Source: Doryteuthis pealeii
Lineage: Eukaryota > Mollusca > Cephalopoda > Myopsida > Loliginidae
NCBI GenBank assembly: GCA_023376005.1
Contig: CM042157.1
Location: forward strand, 60,492,773-60,556,772
Length of the DNA stretch: 64,000 nt
Direction: 5' to 3'
The notes beneath the pieces are model-generated. The model ran no database searches. It had not been told where the DNA came from and worked only from the letters and a program-made list of their open reading frames with translations. This document shows, in pieces, positions 21,198 through 31,070 of the stretch. Both the position numbers and the translations under genes were made by a program. Position 1 is the stretch's first letter, and the number at the start of each line of letters is the position of its first letter.

Positions 21198-21903
21198 TGT
21201 GGGCTAGTAAACTGAAATGGAATTTGTAGAAGTTGGAGGCCAAAGTAAAACCCACCCCAATGCCAAGTGCAATGCCTGAATTTACAAGCCCTGCAAGCAA
21301 TACTTCATCTATGCATTCCAATCTCCCAACATCTCCCAGAAATGATGCGCAAACAGCAATTAGACACCCCACAGTGAGCACTGATACATCAACCTGCCTT
21401 CGTCCATCGAAAATCCCTCGAGCCCTGTCCAGGTTCTTCCCGCATAACAGGGCAGGCCTTAAAGAACAGCTCACTCCTCGTAGAGCCTTGCCTGCACATG
21501 GGGGAGGGAGAGGGGAGATGTAGAAGTTATCCTGTCCGCAGCACCATGTTGCATTCATCTTGTAACAGAGTTGAATACTTTACACAAAATCCAACAGAAT
21601 TTAATGAAAGAAGCGAAGGAACAGAGACGAGGATGACTTTAGAGTAAGATCTTTATTATCGGGTTCACACTATTTCATTGAGGGGAAATATTTCCTGAGC
21701 AAGTCAATAGGTGTTACCTCTCCAAAGTCTCAGAGTCAAAGAGACTTAGAGCCCTTTTTGGCGCCAAGAATTTGGGGGGGATTGCACATGCTCAGTGTGA
21801 AGCCCTCTGGTAGATTGTTATTTTTGAGTCTTTTATTTATTTTATTTTATTTAATTTTGTTTTATTTTTGTTTCATTTATTTTTACTTTTATTAATCCCC
21901 ACA
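21198..21903 (-). mobile_element. Family G LTR-like repeat carrying a nested insert
   Basis: On the minus strand it starts TGTGGGGATTAATAAAAG, has A-rich (AAATAAA)n runs, a GAGCATGTGCAATCC word, an AATAAAG polyadenylation-like site and a T-rich region ending CCATTTCAG. Family members are at 33585-34029 and 63350-63713. Similarity to the latter extends slightly past the likely 3' end (AGCCCACAAGAAG, TTTATTGGGGA), so the true boundary is uncertain. A 372-bp element is nested at 21225-21596. Confidence 0.55.
21225..21596. mobile_element. Nested 372-bp insert, TG...CA ends, GAATT duplication
   Basis: It interrupts family G between two GAATT copies (21220-21224 and 21597-21601). It starts TGTAGAAGTTGG and ends AATCCAACA. 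It is GC-richer than its surroundings and open on both strands: 122 codons minus (21190-21558, two hydrophobic segments near residues 58-75 and 84-107) and 96 codons plus. The minus frame runs past the insert into family G for its last residues, so that product would be a chimera. A CT-rich run ending CCCATGTGCAG (minus strand) looks like a splice acceptor. Solo LTR is the simplest reading; captured gene sequence is possible. Confidence 0.5.
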
Positions 21904-22119
21904 GTCTTATGTATATCAAGGGTGTTGCATTTGCACAAACCTTTGTTTCACCAATAGTATTTCATTTAAATACTTGTGACCTTATATCAAATCCTTACCC
22001 ATGGGGAACAGTTTGGGTAAATCATTTTTTTTTTTAAGTATTGAGATATGCTTTGTAATTTTTTTTCCAATTAATACTGACTCAAGACAGTCATCTTGAC
22101 AGCATCACTTTAATTTATG

Positions 22120-22198
22120 TACATATTTACCAGCAGGATGTGACACATGGTCAGTTTGTTAAACAGAGTTTAACAGGTTTGAATTCGGACAATGTCTT
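22120..22198 (-). repeat. SINE-B 3' fragment
   Basis: Reverse reading gives TCCGAATTCAAACC, then AAACTGACCATGTGTCACAT and CCTGCTGGTAAAT. Confidence 0.6.
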
Positions 22199-22590
22199 AG
22201 AGGATTGAGTGACATGGGTTGACCTCATCTTGATCCTCCTTCCACTGGATACCATGAGAATCGGTGAAGAAGGCCCTCTTCTGGTTTTAGATTAGAAAGA
22301 GTTTAGAGATTGGCCGAACCACGGATAGAGCAAGTTGCATTAAGCACTGCCGACTCAATCTGCACAGGTAGTCTGGTGGGGATTTCGGAATAAAATATGA
22401 TCTAAAGCAAATCGAAGTCTTGGGTTATTATCTAAAAACTACCAATGACCCAGGGCTTATGATAGATGAGAAATACCCAATGGAAGACCAGACACGAAGT
22501 CTGCAAGACGAAGTCCAGACACTAGAAGAAGAACATAAGATACCAAAAATGAGCAGAAGAAAGAGAGTATACAACACTTTAGTCACCAGT
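22199..22590 (-). repeat. Family H LTR fragment
   Basis: Aligns with the reverse complement of the complete LTR at 28719-29242: GATTGAGTGACATGGG-like, AAATCGAAGTCTTGGGTTAT, TCTAAAAACTACCAATGAC and GACCAGACACGAAGTC. Both ends are missing. The 68-codon frame at 22420 is not supported as a gene. Confidence 0.65.
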
Positions 22591-22721
22591 TCAGTTGTGC
22601 TTAGTAGTTATTGTTCAAACCAATAGTATACTAACTCACTTCGACAGCATCTATAATGTTGTTGACAGATGGAATGAGATTCTTGGAAACAATGGAGGTT
22701 ATGTTAATAATCAAATATATC

Positions 22722-23022
22722 TACAGTGCTACTGTATGGTTGCACCACTTGGATTCTAACAAAGCATCTAGAGAATGAGCTAGATGGCAGTTGCCCAAGG
22801 ATGTTGTGTGCTGTCCTTGCTTCTCTAGTAGTGACCAGTATGTCTTGTTTGTCTTATTTGGATAGTTTGTGGGATAGGGGGCAAGTGGCCATACAGATAT
22901 TTTCTTGTGGGGTGCTATTTCAATGATTTGTAAACAAATGGACTCATAAGTGATGTTCTTCTGTAGATACCTACACATGGACACACCAGTATGGGCCAAC
23001 CAGCAAAGACCTACATTGGGCA
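22722..23022 (+). pseudogene. LINE reverse-transcriptase 3' fragment with internal inversion
   Basis: The plus strand opens with coding similar to LLYGCTTWILTKHLENELDG. Around 22813-22922 the related sequence runs on the minus strand (WPLAPYPTNYPNKTNKTYWS, like YGHLPPISQTIRVRRTRHAG at 30655-30720). The plus orientation resumes at 22923 with sequence like the VLLWKPAHGHANVGRPARTY block. So a segment of about 110 bp is inverted in place. The piece is flanked by two similar 50-bp blocks containing a TTGTTCAAACCAAYAGYATAC-type word cut from family W. Confidence 0.6.
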
Positions 23023-23168
23023 CCAGTCAGTGGTGCTAAGAAGTTGTTGTTCAAACCAACAGCATACTAGCTCACTTCAAAATAATCAGCTCGCAACTCA
23101 GCTGGATGCTATCACTCCACAAATCTCTGGCTAAACTTGCAAATCGGTCGGAAAATTAAAACATATTA

Positions 23169-23356
23169 CAGGGTGACCCAGAAAAAACAGAACCCAAATT
23201 ATTTAATTATTTTCCCATTAAACTAACCCTAAACCCCAACCCTAACCCTAACCTTAAACCCCAACCCCAACCCTAACCCCAACCCCAACCCTAACCCTAG
23301 TTAAAATTAACAGTTTTATTACAAAATTTGGGGGTTCTGTTTTTTCTGGGTCACCT
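23169..23356 (-). mobile_element. Mariner-like MITE carrying a telomere-like tract
   Basis: Ends CAGGGTGACCCAGAAAAAAC and its inverse, with TA outside each end. The core TTTTCCCATTAAACTAACCC followed by CCCTAA, CCCCAA and CCTTAA units is the family T core. The termini are unrelated to family T and the target site differs, so the core is shared between two transposon classes. Confidence 0.8.
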
Positions 23357-23690
23357 TAATTTTCCGACTGATTTGTAAGTTTAGCCAAATCTCTACAGTA
23401 AATACATATGATACCTCTCTTTAAAATTGACCAGATTTGACCCCCTGCTACTTTAGTCTTTCCCCAAAAAACATCTTTCTTGACCTCAATGGATAACCCG
23501 GATAACAATAACCAGTGCTGTCAAAAAGATTGGGGAAGTGTGGTGGTGTACTGGTTAGAGTCGCTGGAAATGGACTCATTGACCCGAGTTCAATTCCTGG
23601 ATGAAGCCACAGTTCACATAGTGCTAATACCCTTGTGAAAGGTATGAATCCAACTAGTCACCCTCCAGTTATGGGTAAATAGTAGGGAAA

Positions 23691-23955
23691 ACTTGGTGAG
23701 ATCAGTCGGTAGAGCATTCAGCTAGAAACTACAAGGTTACAATGGTTTCTAGTTCGAAACCGGCCCTCGCCAACTCAGCATGAGTAGCACAGGGATCTGT
23801 GTGGTAAAGTAAGAAGCTGATGGTAGGTGTAGTGCTCCAGCTCAGATGTAAAAACCATCTCCTTGGTCTAGTGCTAGTTGGAAAGGGATAGACTCCCTTG
23901 TTGATTGGCTGATACCGACTATAGGCTACCCCAACGACTTTACTTACTTACTTAG
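23691..23955 (+). repeat. SINE-A inside SINE-B
   Basis: Head ATCAGTCGGTAGAGC, B box TAGTTCGAAACCGG, body AGTAGCACAGGGATCTGTG, tail TTTACTTACTTACTTA. There is a small duplication around ACAAGGTTACAATGGTTTC. Confidence 0.8.
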
Positions 23956-24278
23956 GAGAAGAAAAATTCTGAATTCAAACCTGGTCACCATGAAAATAAA
24001 CTTGGTCTAGTGCTAGTTGGAAAGGGATAGACTCCCTCGTTGATTGGCTGATACCGACTATAGGCTACCCCAACGACTTTACTTACTTACTTAGGAGAAG
24101 AAAAATTCTGAATTCAAACCTGGTCACCATGAAAATAAACTTGGTCTAGTGCTAGTTGGAAAGGGATAGACTCCCTCGTTGATTGGCTGATACTGACTAT
24201 AGGCTACCCCAACGACTTTACTTACTTACTTAGGAGAAGAAAAATTCTGAATTCAAACCTGGTCACCATGAAAATAAA
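23862..24278 (+). repeat. 139-bp tandem triplication of a SINE-A/SINE-B junction
   Basis: Units start CTTGGTCTAGTGCTAGTTGG at 23862, 24001 and 24140. Each holds the SINE-A 3' end, its TTTACTTAC tail and the adjoining SINE-B segment to ACCATGAAAATAAA. Units two and three are almost identical. The triplication happened after the SINE-A insertion. Confidence 0.92.
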
Positions 24279-24642
24279 CTTAGGCCTACTTAGTGATCTA
24301 TTTCAATTTAAACAAAAGAATTTAGATTTTAAAAGTTTTAATAGAAAAATCAGCATGCACTTAAAATAATTGATCAATGTATTGATTATTTCTTTGATTA
24401 ATCAAATTGATTAACTTTGGCTGATACCTTTGGCTGAACTCTTTTTCATTGTACCCTCATTATCAATTTAGTGAAAGTCTTTTGTTCACATTTTTTATCT
24501 TATCTCATATTTTGGATACACATTGTTTTTATCTTTCACCATTTGTTGAAAAGTCAATACAAAAAATGTCATATGAAAAAATAAAGAGTGTATCAAAAGA
24601 ATTTTGGTTTTATAAAGACCTTTACTTAAACAAATTTGTGGA

Positions 24643-26946
24643 GGTGTGTGGTGTAATGGTTAGTTGTAGGAAATGGACTCGTCAACTCGAGTTCAAATCC
24701 TGGACAAGTCTGTTTACATTTCACATAGCGCTAATACCCTTGGGAAAGGTATGCCTCCATCTACTCAAGTGCAAATCCTGGACAAGTCTGTTTACATTTC
24801 ACATAGCGCTAATACCCTTGGGAAAGGTATGCCTCCATCTACTTAAGTTCAAATCGTGGATAAGTCTGTTTACATTTCACATAGCGCTAATACCCTTGGG
24901 AAAGGTATGCCTCCATCTACTCAAGTGCAAATCGTGGATAAGTCTGTTTACATTTCACATAGTGCTAATACCCTTGGAAAGGTATGCCTCCATCTACTTA
25001 AGTTCAAATCCTGGATAAGTCTGTTTACATTTCACATAGTGCTAATAGCCTTGGGAAAGGTATGCTCCATCTACTCAAGTTCAAATCCTGGACAAGTCTG
25101 TTTACATTTCACATAGCGCTAATACCCTTGGGAAAGGTATGCCTCCATCTGCTTAAGTTCAAATCGTGGATAAGTCTGTTTACATTTCACATAGTGCTAA
25201 TACCCTTGGGAAAGGTATGCCTCCATCTACTCAAGTGCAAATCCTGGATAAGTCTGTTTACATTTCACATAGTGCTAATACCCTTGGGAAGGTATGCCTC
25301 CATCTACTCAAGTGCAAATCCTGGACAAGTCTGTTTACATTTCACATAGCGCTAATACCCTTGGAAAAGGTATGCCTCCATCTACTCAAGTGCAAATCCT
25401 GGACAAGGCTATTTACATTTCACATAGCGCTAATACCCTTGGGAAAGGTATGCCTCCATCTACTCAAGTTCAAATCCTGGACAAGTCTGTTTACATTTCA
25501 CATAGCGCTAATACCCTTGGGAAAGGTATGCCTCCATCTACTCAAGTTCAAATCGTGGATAAGTCTGTTTACATTTCACATAGTGCTAAGGGAAAGGTAT
25601 GCCTCCATCTACTCAAGTTCAAATCGTGGATAAGTCTGTTTACATTTCACATAGCACTAACACCCTTGGAAAGGTATGCCTCCATCTACTCAAGTGCAAA
25701 TCCTGGACAAGTCTGTTTACATTTCACATAGAGCTAATACCCTTGGGAAAGGTATGCCTCCATCTACTTAAGTTCAAATCCTGGAGAAGTCTGTTTACAT
25801 TTCACATAGCGCTAATACCCTTGGGAAAGGTATGCCTCCATCTACTCAAGTGCAAATCCTGGACAAGTCTGTTTACATTTCACATAGCGCTAATACCCTT
25901 GGGAAAGGTATGCCTCCATCTACTCAAGTGCAAATCCTGGACAAGTCTGTTTACATTTCACATAGCGCTAATACCCTTGGGAAAGGTATGCCTCCATCTA
26001 CTTAAGTTCAAATCCTGGATAAGTCTGTTTACATTTCACATAGCGCTAATACTCTTGGGAAAGGTATGCCTCCATCTACTCAAGTTCAAATCGTGGATAA
26101 GTCTGTTTACATTTCACATAGCACTAACACCCTTGGGAAAGGTATGCCTCCATCTACTCAAGTGCAAATCCTGGACAAGTCTGTTTACATTTCACATAGC
26201 ACTAACACCCTTGGGAAAGGTATGCCTCCATCTACTCAAGTTCAAATCCTGGACAAGGTTATTTACATTTCACATAGCGCTAATACCCTTGGGAAAGGTA
26301 TGCCTCCATCTACTCAAGTTCAAATCCTGGACAAGTCTGTTTACATTTCACATAGCACTAATACTCTTGGGAAAGGTATGCCTCCATCTACTTAAGTTCA
26401 AATCGTGGATAAGTCTGTTTACATTTCACATAGTGATAATACCCTTGGAAAAGGTATGCCTCCATCTACTCAAGTGCAAATCCTGGACAAGTCTGTTTAC
26501 ATTTCACATAGCGCTAATACCCTTGGGAAAGGTATGCCTCCATCTACTCAAGTGCAAATCCTGGACAAGTCTGTTTACATTTCACATAGCACTAATATCC
26601 TTGGGAAAGGTATGCCTCCATCTACTTAAGTTCAAATCGTGGATAAGTCTGTTTACATTTCACATAGCGCTAATACTCTTGGGAAAGGTATGCCTCCATC
26701 TACTCAAGTTCAAATCCTGGACAAGGCTATTTACATTTCATATAGCGCTAATACTCTTGGGAAAGGTATGCTCCATCTACTCTCCCTCCAGCTATGAGTA
26801 AATAGTAGGGCAGACTGGGCTCTTTAACCATGGCTAGGTATCCAGCCTAGGAGAAGGAAAAGTCTGAATAAGAACTTGTTAAAATCTGCTTAATAAATTG
26901 ACCTTGTGTCACATCCTGCTCTAGCGGAGTGATTGGTAAATATATA
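24643..26946 (+). repeat. SINE-B copy with hugely expanded middle
   Basis: Normal 5' head (GGTGTGTGGTGTAATGGTTA, B box GAGTTCAAATCCTGG) and normal 3' end (CTCCAGCTATGAGTAAATAG, CCTTGTGTCACATCCTGC, GGTAAATATATA) are separated by a 78-bp tandem array. An unexpanded SINE-B is about 285 bp (28430-28712). This one is 2.3 kb, so the array grew inside one inserted copy. Confidence 0.88.
24764..26774 (+). repeat. 78-bp minisatellite of SINE B-box units, about 26 copies
   Basis: Each unit reads CTCAAGTGCAAATCCTGGAC, AAGTCTGTTTACATTTCACA, TAGCGCTAATACCCTTGGG, AAAGGTATGCCTCCATCTA. Counting the B-box-like word GT(T/G)CAAATC gives 27, including the SINE's own. Variants (ATCGTGGATAA, CATAGCACTAACACC, GGCTATTTAC) recur at intervals, indicating repeated unequal exchange. 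Since 78 is a multiple of three, long frames of up to 400 codons arise; they are not genes. Confidence 0.95.
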
Positions 26947-26965
26947 CTTAAACAACCTCAGGAGG

Positions 26966-27165
26966 GATTCCCAATGGTGTAGTGGCTAACATGCTGGACT
27001 GTGACATCATAGTAAGCGAGTTAAAACACCAGTTGCGTTATTATGTTCACTTTTGGACTAATACCCTTGGGAAAGGTATGAACCCCTTCATTCCCAACTA
27101 AGGGTTAAATAGTACCAATACTGTTCTTCTACAAGGATGGCTTTGGCATTAAATAATTCATGAAT
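26966..27165 (+). repeat. SINE-C
   Basis: tRNA-like head CCAATGGTGTAGTGGCTAAC, body TAATACCCTTGGGAAAGGTA, TGAACCCCTTCATTCC, then CTGTTCTTCTACAAGGATGG and GGCATTAAATAA. The 3' end (usually GGTTGATATGCCATTAAAC) is lost. Confidence 0.75.
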
Positions 27166-27204
27166 GTGAATGAAGAGAGGCTTTCAAATGAAAAGATTTA
27201 GGGG

Positions 27205-27432
27205 GGGGGGGTCCTAGTGGCATCATGGTTGATGCGCTAGACTGCAACTTCATAGTAAGTGAATTCAAACTCCAATTGTGTTAGTACAGTCACATTTGGA
27301 TTAATACTCTTGGAAAAGGTATGAACACCCTTATTTTCCTCCAGCTGTGGGTTAAATAGTATCCCTATTGTTCTTGATACAAGGATGGGTTTGGCATTAA
27401 ATAACCTACAAAGGTTGATATGCCATTAAACA
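27205..27432 (+). repeat. SINE-C, full length
   Basis: Preceded by a G run. Head TCCTAGTGGCATCATGGTTG, middle TTAATACTCTTGGAAAAGG, 3' end AGGTTGATATGCCATTAAAC plus AAAA. Confidence 0.75.
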
Positions 27433-27540
27433 AAAATATAACCAAATTTTGACAATATGTATAGAAACAATTCAAACTCCTATTTTTAATGCTTTATATA
27501 AAACCCAACCAACCAACCAACCAACCAACCATTGTGAACT

Positions 27541-28284
27541 GTGGGGAGTTCCCATGACATAGTGACTAATGTGCTGGATTGCAACATTGGGGTAGGTTGA
27601 TTTTTCACTTTTTTTAAATATCAAATTGTACATCTATGCAAAAGTTGTATGTTAGTATACTGAATATTGATACCAAAAAGTAAATCTTTTACTTACACCA
27701 TTGTTTGAGAAAATAGCATTAAAGATCATCCACTAAAATGCACTAAAAATCCTTGTTTTTACAACATTTCGCCAAGAAATTGGTTAGAAAATTTACCGTT
27801 TTCAATATCTAAATCAGAAATGTTATTTCATTTTATTAAAATGAAACAAATTAAATATTATAAATAGAATTCAAATTGAAAATGTCTCCCCCCCCCGTCA
27901 CCACGACACCTCTGATATACTGCTTTTTACCTTATTAATTAAGCTGTAACAGACAAACTTTGATGCTATTTCCTCAAACAATGATACAAGTAAAAGATCT
28001 AATTTTTGGTATCAGTATTCAGTATACCAACACACAACTTTTGCATAGATGGACAATTTCATATTTTTTAAAAGTGAAAAATTGACCTACCCTATTGCAA
28101 CATCATAGTGAGTTAAAACTCCAGTCATGCTATTATGTTTCCTTTTTGATCAATACACTTGGGAAAGGTATGAACCCCTTCATTCCCCCCCCAGCTATGG
28201 GTTGAATAGTACCAATACTGTTCTTCCATAAGGATGACTTTGGCATTAGATAACCCATGAAGGTTGATATGCCATTAAACAAAG
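27541..28284 (+). repeat. SINE-C split by a MITE
   Basis: Head to ATTGCAACAT (27541-27587) and remainder 28094-28284, ending GGTTGATATGCCATTAAAC. The word ATTGCAACAT is duplicated by the inserted element. Confidence 0.8.
27588..28093. mobile_element. MULE-like MITE with 10-bp duplication
   Basis: Terminal inverted repeats of about 130 bp, with outer words GGGGTAGGTTGATTTTTCAC and, reversed from the right, AGGGTAGGTCAATTTTTCAC. The flanks ATTGCAACAT (27578-27587 and 28094-28103) are a perfect 10-bp duplication, the 9-10 bp size of Mutator-like elements. The interior is AT-rich without a transposase. Confidence 0.8.
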
Positions 28285-28429
28285 AAACCAATGCTGTATC
28301 AATTATATCTGTTTTGATTGTATAATGAAATGAAATAAAATGAAAGACCCCACTGACTATAAAGGGTAGACAGGCTCTTATTAATCATTTATATAGATCC
28401 GATGCTCTAATATAGTGGGGGTAGGGAGT

Positions 28430-28712
28430 CCCCATGGGGTAATGCCTAACATGCTGGACAACGGCATCATAGTCACCGTCATAGGAATAGACACAGCAAC
28501 TTAAGTTCAAATCATGGACAAGGCTGTTTGCATTTCACATAGCACTAATAGCCTTGGGGAAGGTATGAATTCAACAATCATCCATCCAGCTATTGTAAAT
28601 AGTAGGGCAGACTGGGTTCTTAACTTAGGTTAGGCAATCAGTCTAGGAGAAGGAAAACTCTGAATTCAAACCTGTCACATCCTACTCGTGCGGAGGGTTT
28701 GGTAAATATATA
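28430..28712 (+). repeat. SINE-B, full length reference copy
   Basis: Head TCCCCATGGGGTAATGCCTA, B box AGTTCAAATCATGG, ACATAGCACTAATAGCC, CTATTGTAAATAGTAGGGC, TCTAGGAGAAGGAAAACTC and the end CACATCCTACTCGTGCGG plus TTTGGTAAATATATA. The GACCTTGT word is deleted. A short segment around CACCGTCATAGGAATAG is not seen in other copies. Confidence 0.75.
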
Positions 28713-28718
28713 AACAAA

Positions 28719-29242
28719 TGTTGCAACCCTCTTCATTACTTCTTTACTTACTTCTTTCTTACTCTATTCTTCTAGCCGTCTTTGGAATCTTATAACATCT
28801 TGTCTTGGTCTGGAATCTTCTAAGGTCTGGACTTCTCTTGGGGACTCCGTGTCTGGTTTTCTATTGGGGATTCTCTTTATCAGAAGCCCTGTGTCATTGT
28901 TAGTTTTTAGATAATAACACAAGACTTCGATTTACTTGATCTTAATTCTATTTTTAAATCCCCAACGCAGAACATCTGCGCAGATGAGAATGGGTGGCGC
29001 ATAATACGCGACTTACAACCTACGAGTTTCAGCTCCTACCTTCTAACTGACTGAAACTTACTTACTATCTAAACCGGAAGAGAGGGTCCTCCTACGATTC
29101 TTCACGGCTATCCCGGAAGATAGGGTTAGGACTGAGGTCAAGCTTGTCACTCAATCTTCAAGGCCGTCAGCTGCACTTAAAACGCCATCTTGTTTTCTAC
29201 ACTATTGCACATAAATATTAGGTGTCTAATAATTATGTAACA
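28719..29242 (+). mobile_element. Solo LTR of family H, CAAA target-site duplication
   Basis: Starts TGTTGCAACCCTCTTC, ends ATAATTATGTAACA, flanked by CAAA (28715-28718 and 29243-29246). Contains CCATCTTGTTTTCTACAC near the end. Antisense fragment at 22199-22590. It sits directly after the SINE-B tail. No internal retroviral-type genes. Confidence 0.75.
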
Positions 29243-29348
29243 CAAAGTCAGTGAGCCATGTTCAAATCCTGATCAAAGTGCTATTGCTCTAGAGAAAGGT
29301 ATGAATCCATTTTTCTTCTTTCAGCTTAGCTAATGTAGAATAATTATA

Positions 29349-29562
29349 AGTCATCAAGGTGGCCTAAAGTCAGAATCAGCCAGGGAGTCTATCCCCTTTT
29401 CACTAGCGCTAGACCAAGAAGATCTTTTGACGTCTGAGGTGGAGCACCACACCTACCATTAGTTCCCTGTGCTACTCATACACTGAATTGGCAAGGGCCG
29501 GTATCAAACTAGGAACCTTGTGGTTTCTAACCGAACACTCTACCGACTGAGCTAACCTGGCC
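29349..29562 (-). repeat. SINE-A with TAATTATA duplication
   Basis: Minus-strand copy between TAATTATA at 29341-29348 and 29563-29570. Head (reversed) GGCCAGGTTAGCTCAGTCGG. Part of the GTAAAGTGAGGAGC block is missing. A SINE-B remnant (TTCAAATCCTGATC, AAAGGTATGAATCC) lies just upstream at 29265-29310. Confidence 0.75.
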
Positions 29563-29570
29563 TAATTATA

Positions 29571-29838
29571 CTAAGTTCCAATTACTGTCGAATTGGTAAG
29601 ACAAGGCAACAAGTAGCCATAACTGAATATGGATCTAATCTTGTTGCAATCCTACTGCAGAATACCAGGGTATTTATGAAGCCTCATAACATCATAGAAA
29701 CCAAACAGCCAATCAGGACTCAAGAATAGTCCATTCATGTATTTGGGTCATTCCATTCCTTGAGTCCTGATTGGCTGCTTGGCTGCTTGGTTTCTATGAT
29801 GTTATGAGGCTTCATAAATACCCTGGCATTTTACAGTA
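29571..29838. repeat. Family W, snap-back copy
   Basis: Starts as minus-strand W (CCAATTACTGTCGAATTGG, AAGCCTCATAACATCATAG), then turns and repeats plus-strand W (TGAGTCCTGATTGGCTGC, TATGATGTTATGAGGCTTC). The two arms pair over about 120 bp, so this copy can fold into a hairpin. Confidence 0.7.
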
Positions 29839-30034
29839 GGATGGCTGGCACAGATCATCATAATACAAGTTATTCTCTTCCATGATTCAGGTGGGTTCCA
29901 GTAATCCATTCTGTCATCACATATATGAATTAAGAAGGGTTCAAGCTTTTAAATGATGCATTGTGTGTATCAATACCTCCAGCCTACGGAGAAAAATAAC
30001 CAAATATAAATATGTCAAATTTATTATGAACACC

Positions 30035-30068
<34 letters not shown>

Positions 30069-30071
30069 CAG

Positions 30072-30929
30072 AAAATTAGTACCATACTCCGGACATCACT
30101 AAATACCATAAAAGAAAAAGGTTTCACACTAAGAAAGGCAAGAAGCAGGCGATATCCTGCACAAACAGTCACAGATGTAGACTATGCTGATGACCTCGCA
30201 CTTCTTGCAGATACACCGACACAGGCTGAGGCACTTCTACACAGCCTGGAGGAGGCAGCAAAGAACGTCGGCCTCTATGTAAACTCTGATAAAACTGAGT
30301 TCATGAGCTTCAAAAAGCAAGGAGACATCTCCACACTTGACGGTAAACCTCTTAAGTCAGTAGAAAAATTCACATACCTAGGTAGTAATATTTCATCCAC
30401 AGAAAGCGATGTTAACACTCGAATAGGAAAGGCATGGTTAGCCACCAACAAATTATCAGTCATATGGAAATCCGATCTCCCTGACAAACTAAAGAGACGA
30501 TTCTTCCAGGCTGTGGTTGTGTCGGTACTGCTGTATGGCTGTACCACCTGGACCCTAACAAAGCACCTTGAGAATAAGCTAGATGGGAGCTGCACAAGAA
30601 TGCTGCAAGTGGTCCTGAATAAGTCGTGGAAGCAGCACCCCACAAAGAAGCAACTGTATGGCCACTTGCCCCCCATCTCACAAACCATACGAGTAAGACG
30701 GACTAGACATGCGGGACACTGCTGGAGAAGCAGGGATGAGCTCGTAAGCGACGTACTACTGTGGAAGCCGGCACATGGGCACGCTAATGTGGGCCGCCCA
30801 GCCAGAACCTACATTGGCCAACTATGTAAGGATGCTGGCTGCTGCGTGGAGGAGCTCCCAGAGTTGATGAATGATAGGGAAGGTTGGCGAGAGATTGTCA
30901 TGGATATCCGTGCAAACAGCGCGCCATGA
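30072..30929 (+). pseudogene. 5'-truncated LINE reverse transcriptase, open C-terminal part
   Basis: The frame is open from about 30072 to the stop at 30929. It includes the reverse-transcriptase catalytic motif in TDVDYADDLALLADTP, followed by KTEFMSF, YLGSNISST, a thumb-like KAWLATNKLSVIWKSDL and LLYGCTTWTLTKHLENKLDG. It ends with the conserved tail MLQVVLNKSW..., RRTRHAGHCWRSRDELVSDV, GRPARTYIGQLCKDAGC and GWREIVMDIR. A (GAT)n tail follows at 30930. The endonuclease and N-terminal fingers are missing and (AT)n DNA adjoins the left end: a typical 5'-truncated insertion. Family: non-LTR, RTE-like by memory. Young, since no stop interrupts about 285 codons. Confidence 0.8.
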
Positions 30930-31038
30930 TGATGATGATGATATTTTATATGTGATTTAAATAAGCTCTACTAATCTGGCATTGAGCACCTTTATATGCA
31001 AAGACTTTTCATATTCATTCTCCATTATATATAATATA

Positions 31039-31069
<31 letters not shown>

Positions 31070-31070
<1 letters not shown>

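Larger units (their letters stand above)
23528..24290 (+). repeat. SINE-B split by a SINE-A
   Basis: Head GTGGTGGTGTACTGGTTAG, B box GAGTTCAATTCCTGG and middle TAATACCCTTGTGAAAGG run to 23690. After the SINE-A the body resumes with TTAGGAGAAGAAAAATTCTG. The 3' terminus is replaced by tandem duplication (23862-24278). Confidence 0.75.

Noticed and set aside
24764..26774. CRISPR array appearance
   Set aside because: Units are contiguous near-identical 78-mers without unique spacers, in an animal-type repeat setting.
25599..26801. 400-codon open frame (and four to five other long frames in 24449-25731)
   Set aside because: They lie in the 78-bp array; 78 is a multiple of three, so any stop-free unit gives a long repetitive frame. 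All three frames are open in places, and the unit is plainly SINE sequence.
30275..30688. 137-codon minus-strand frame
   Set aside because: Antisense to the LINE reverse transcriptase; the plus frame carries the recognisable YADD motif and tail.
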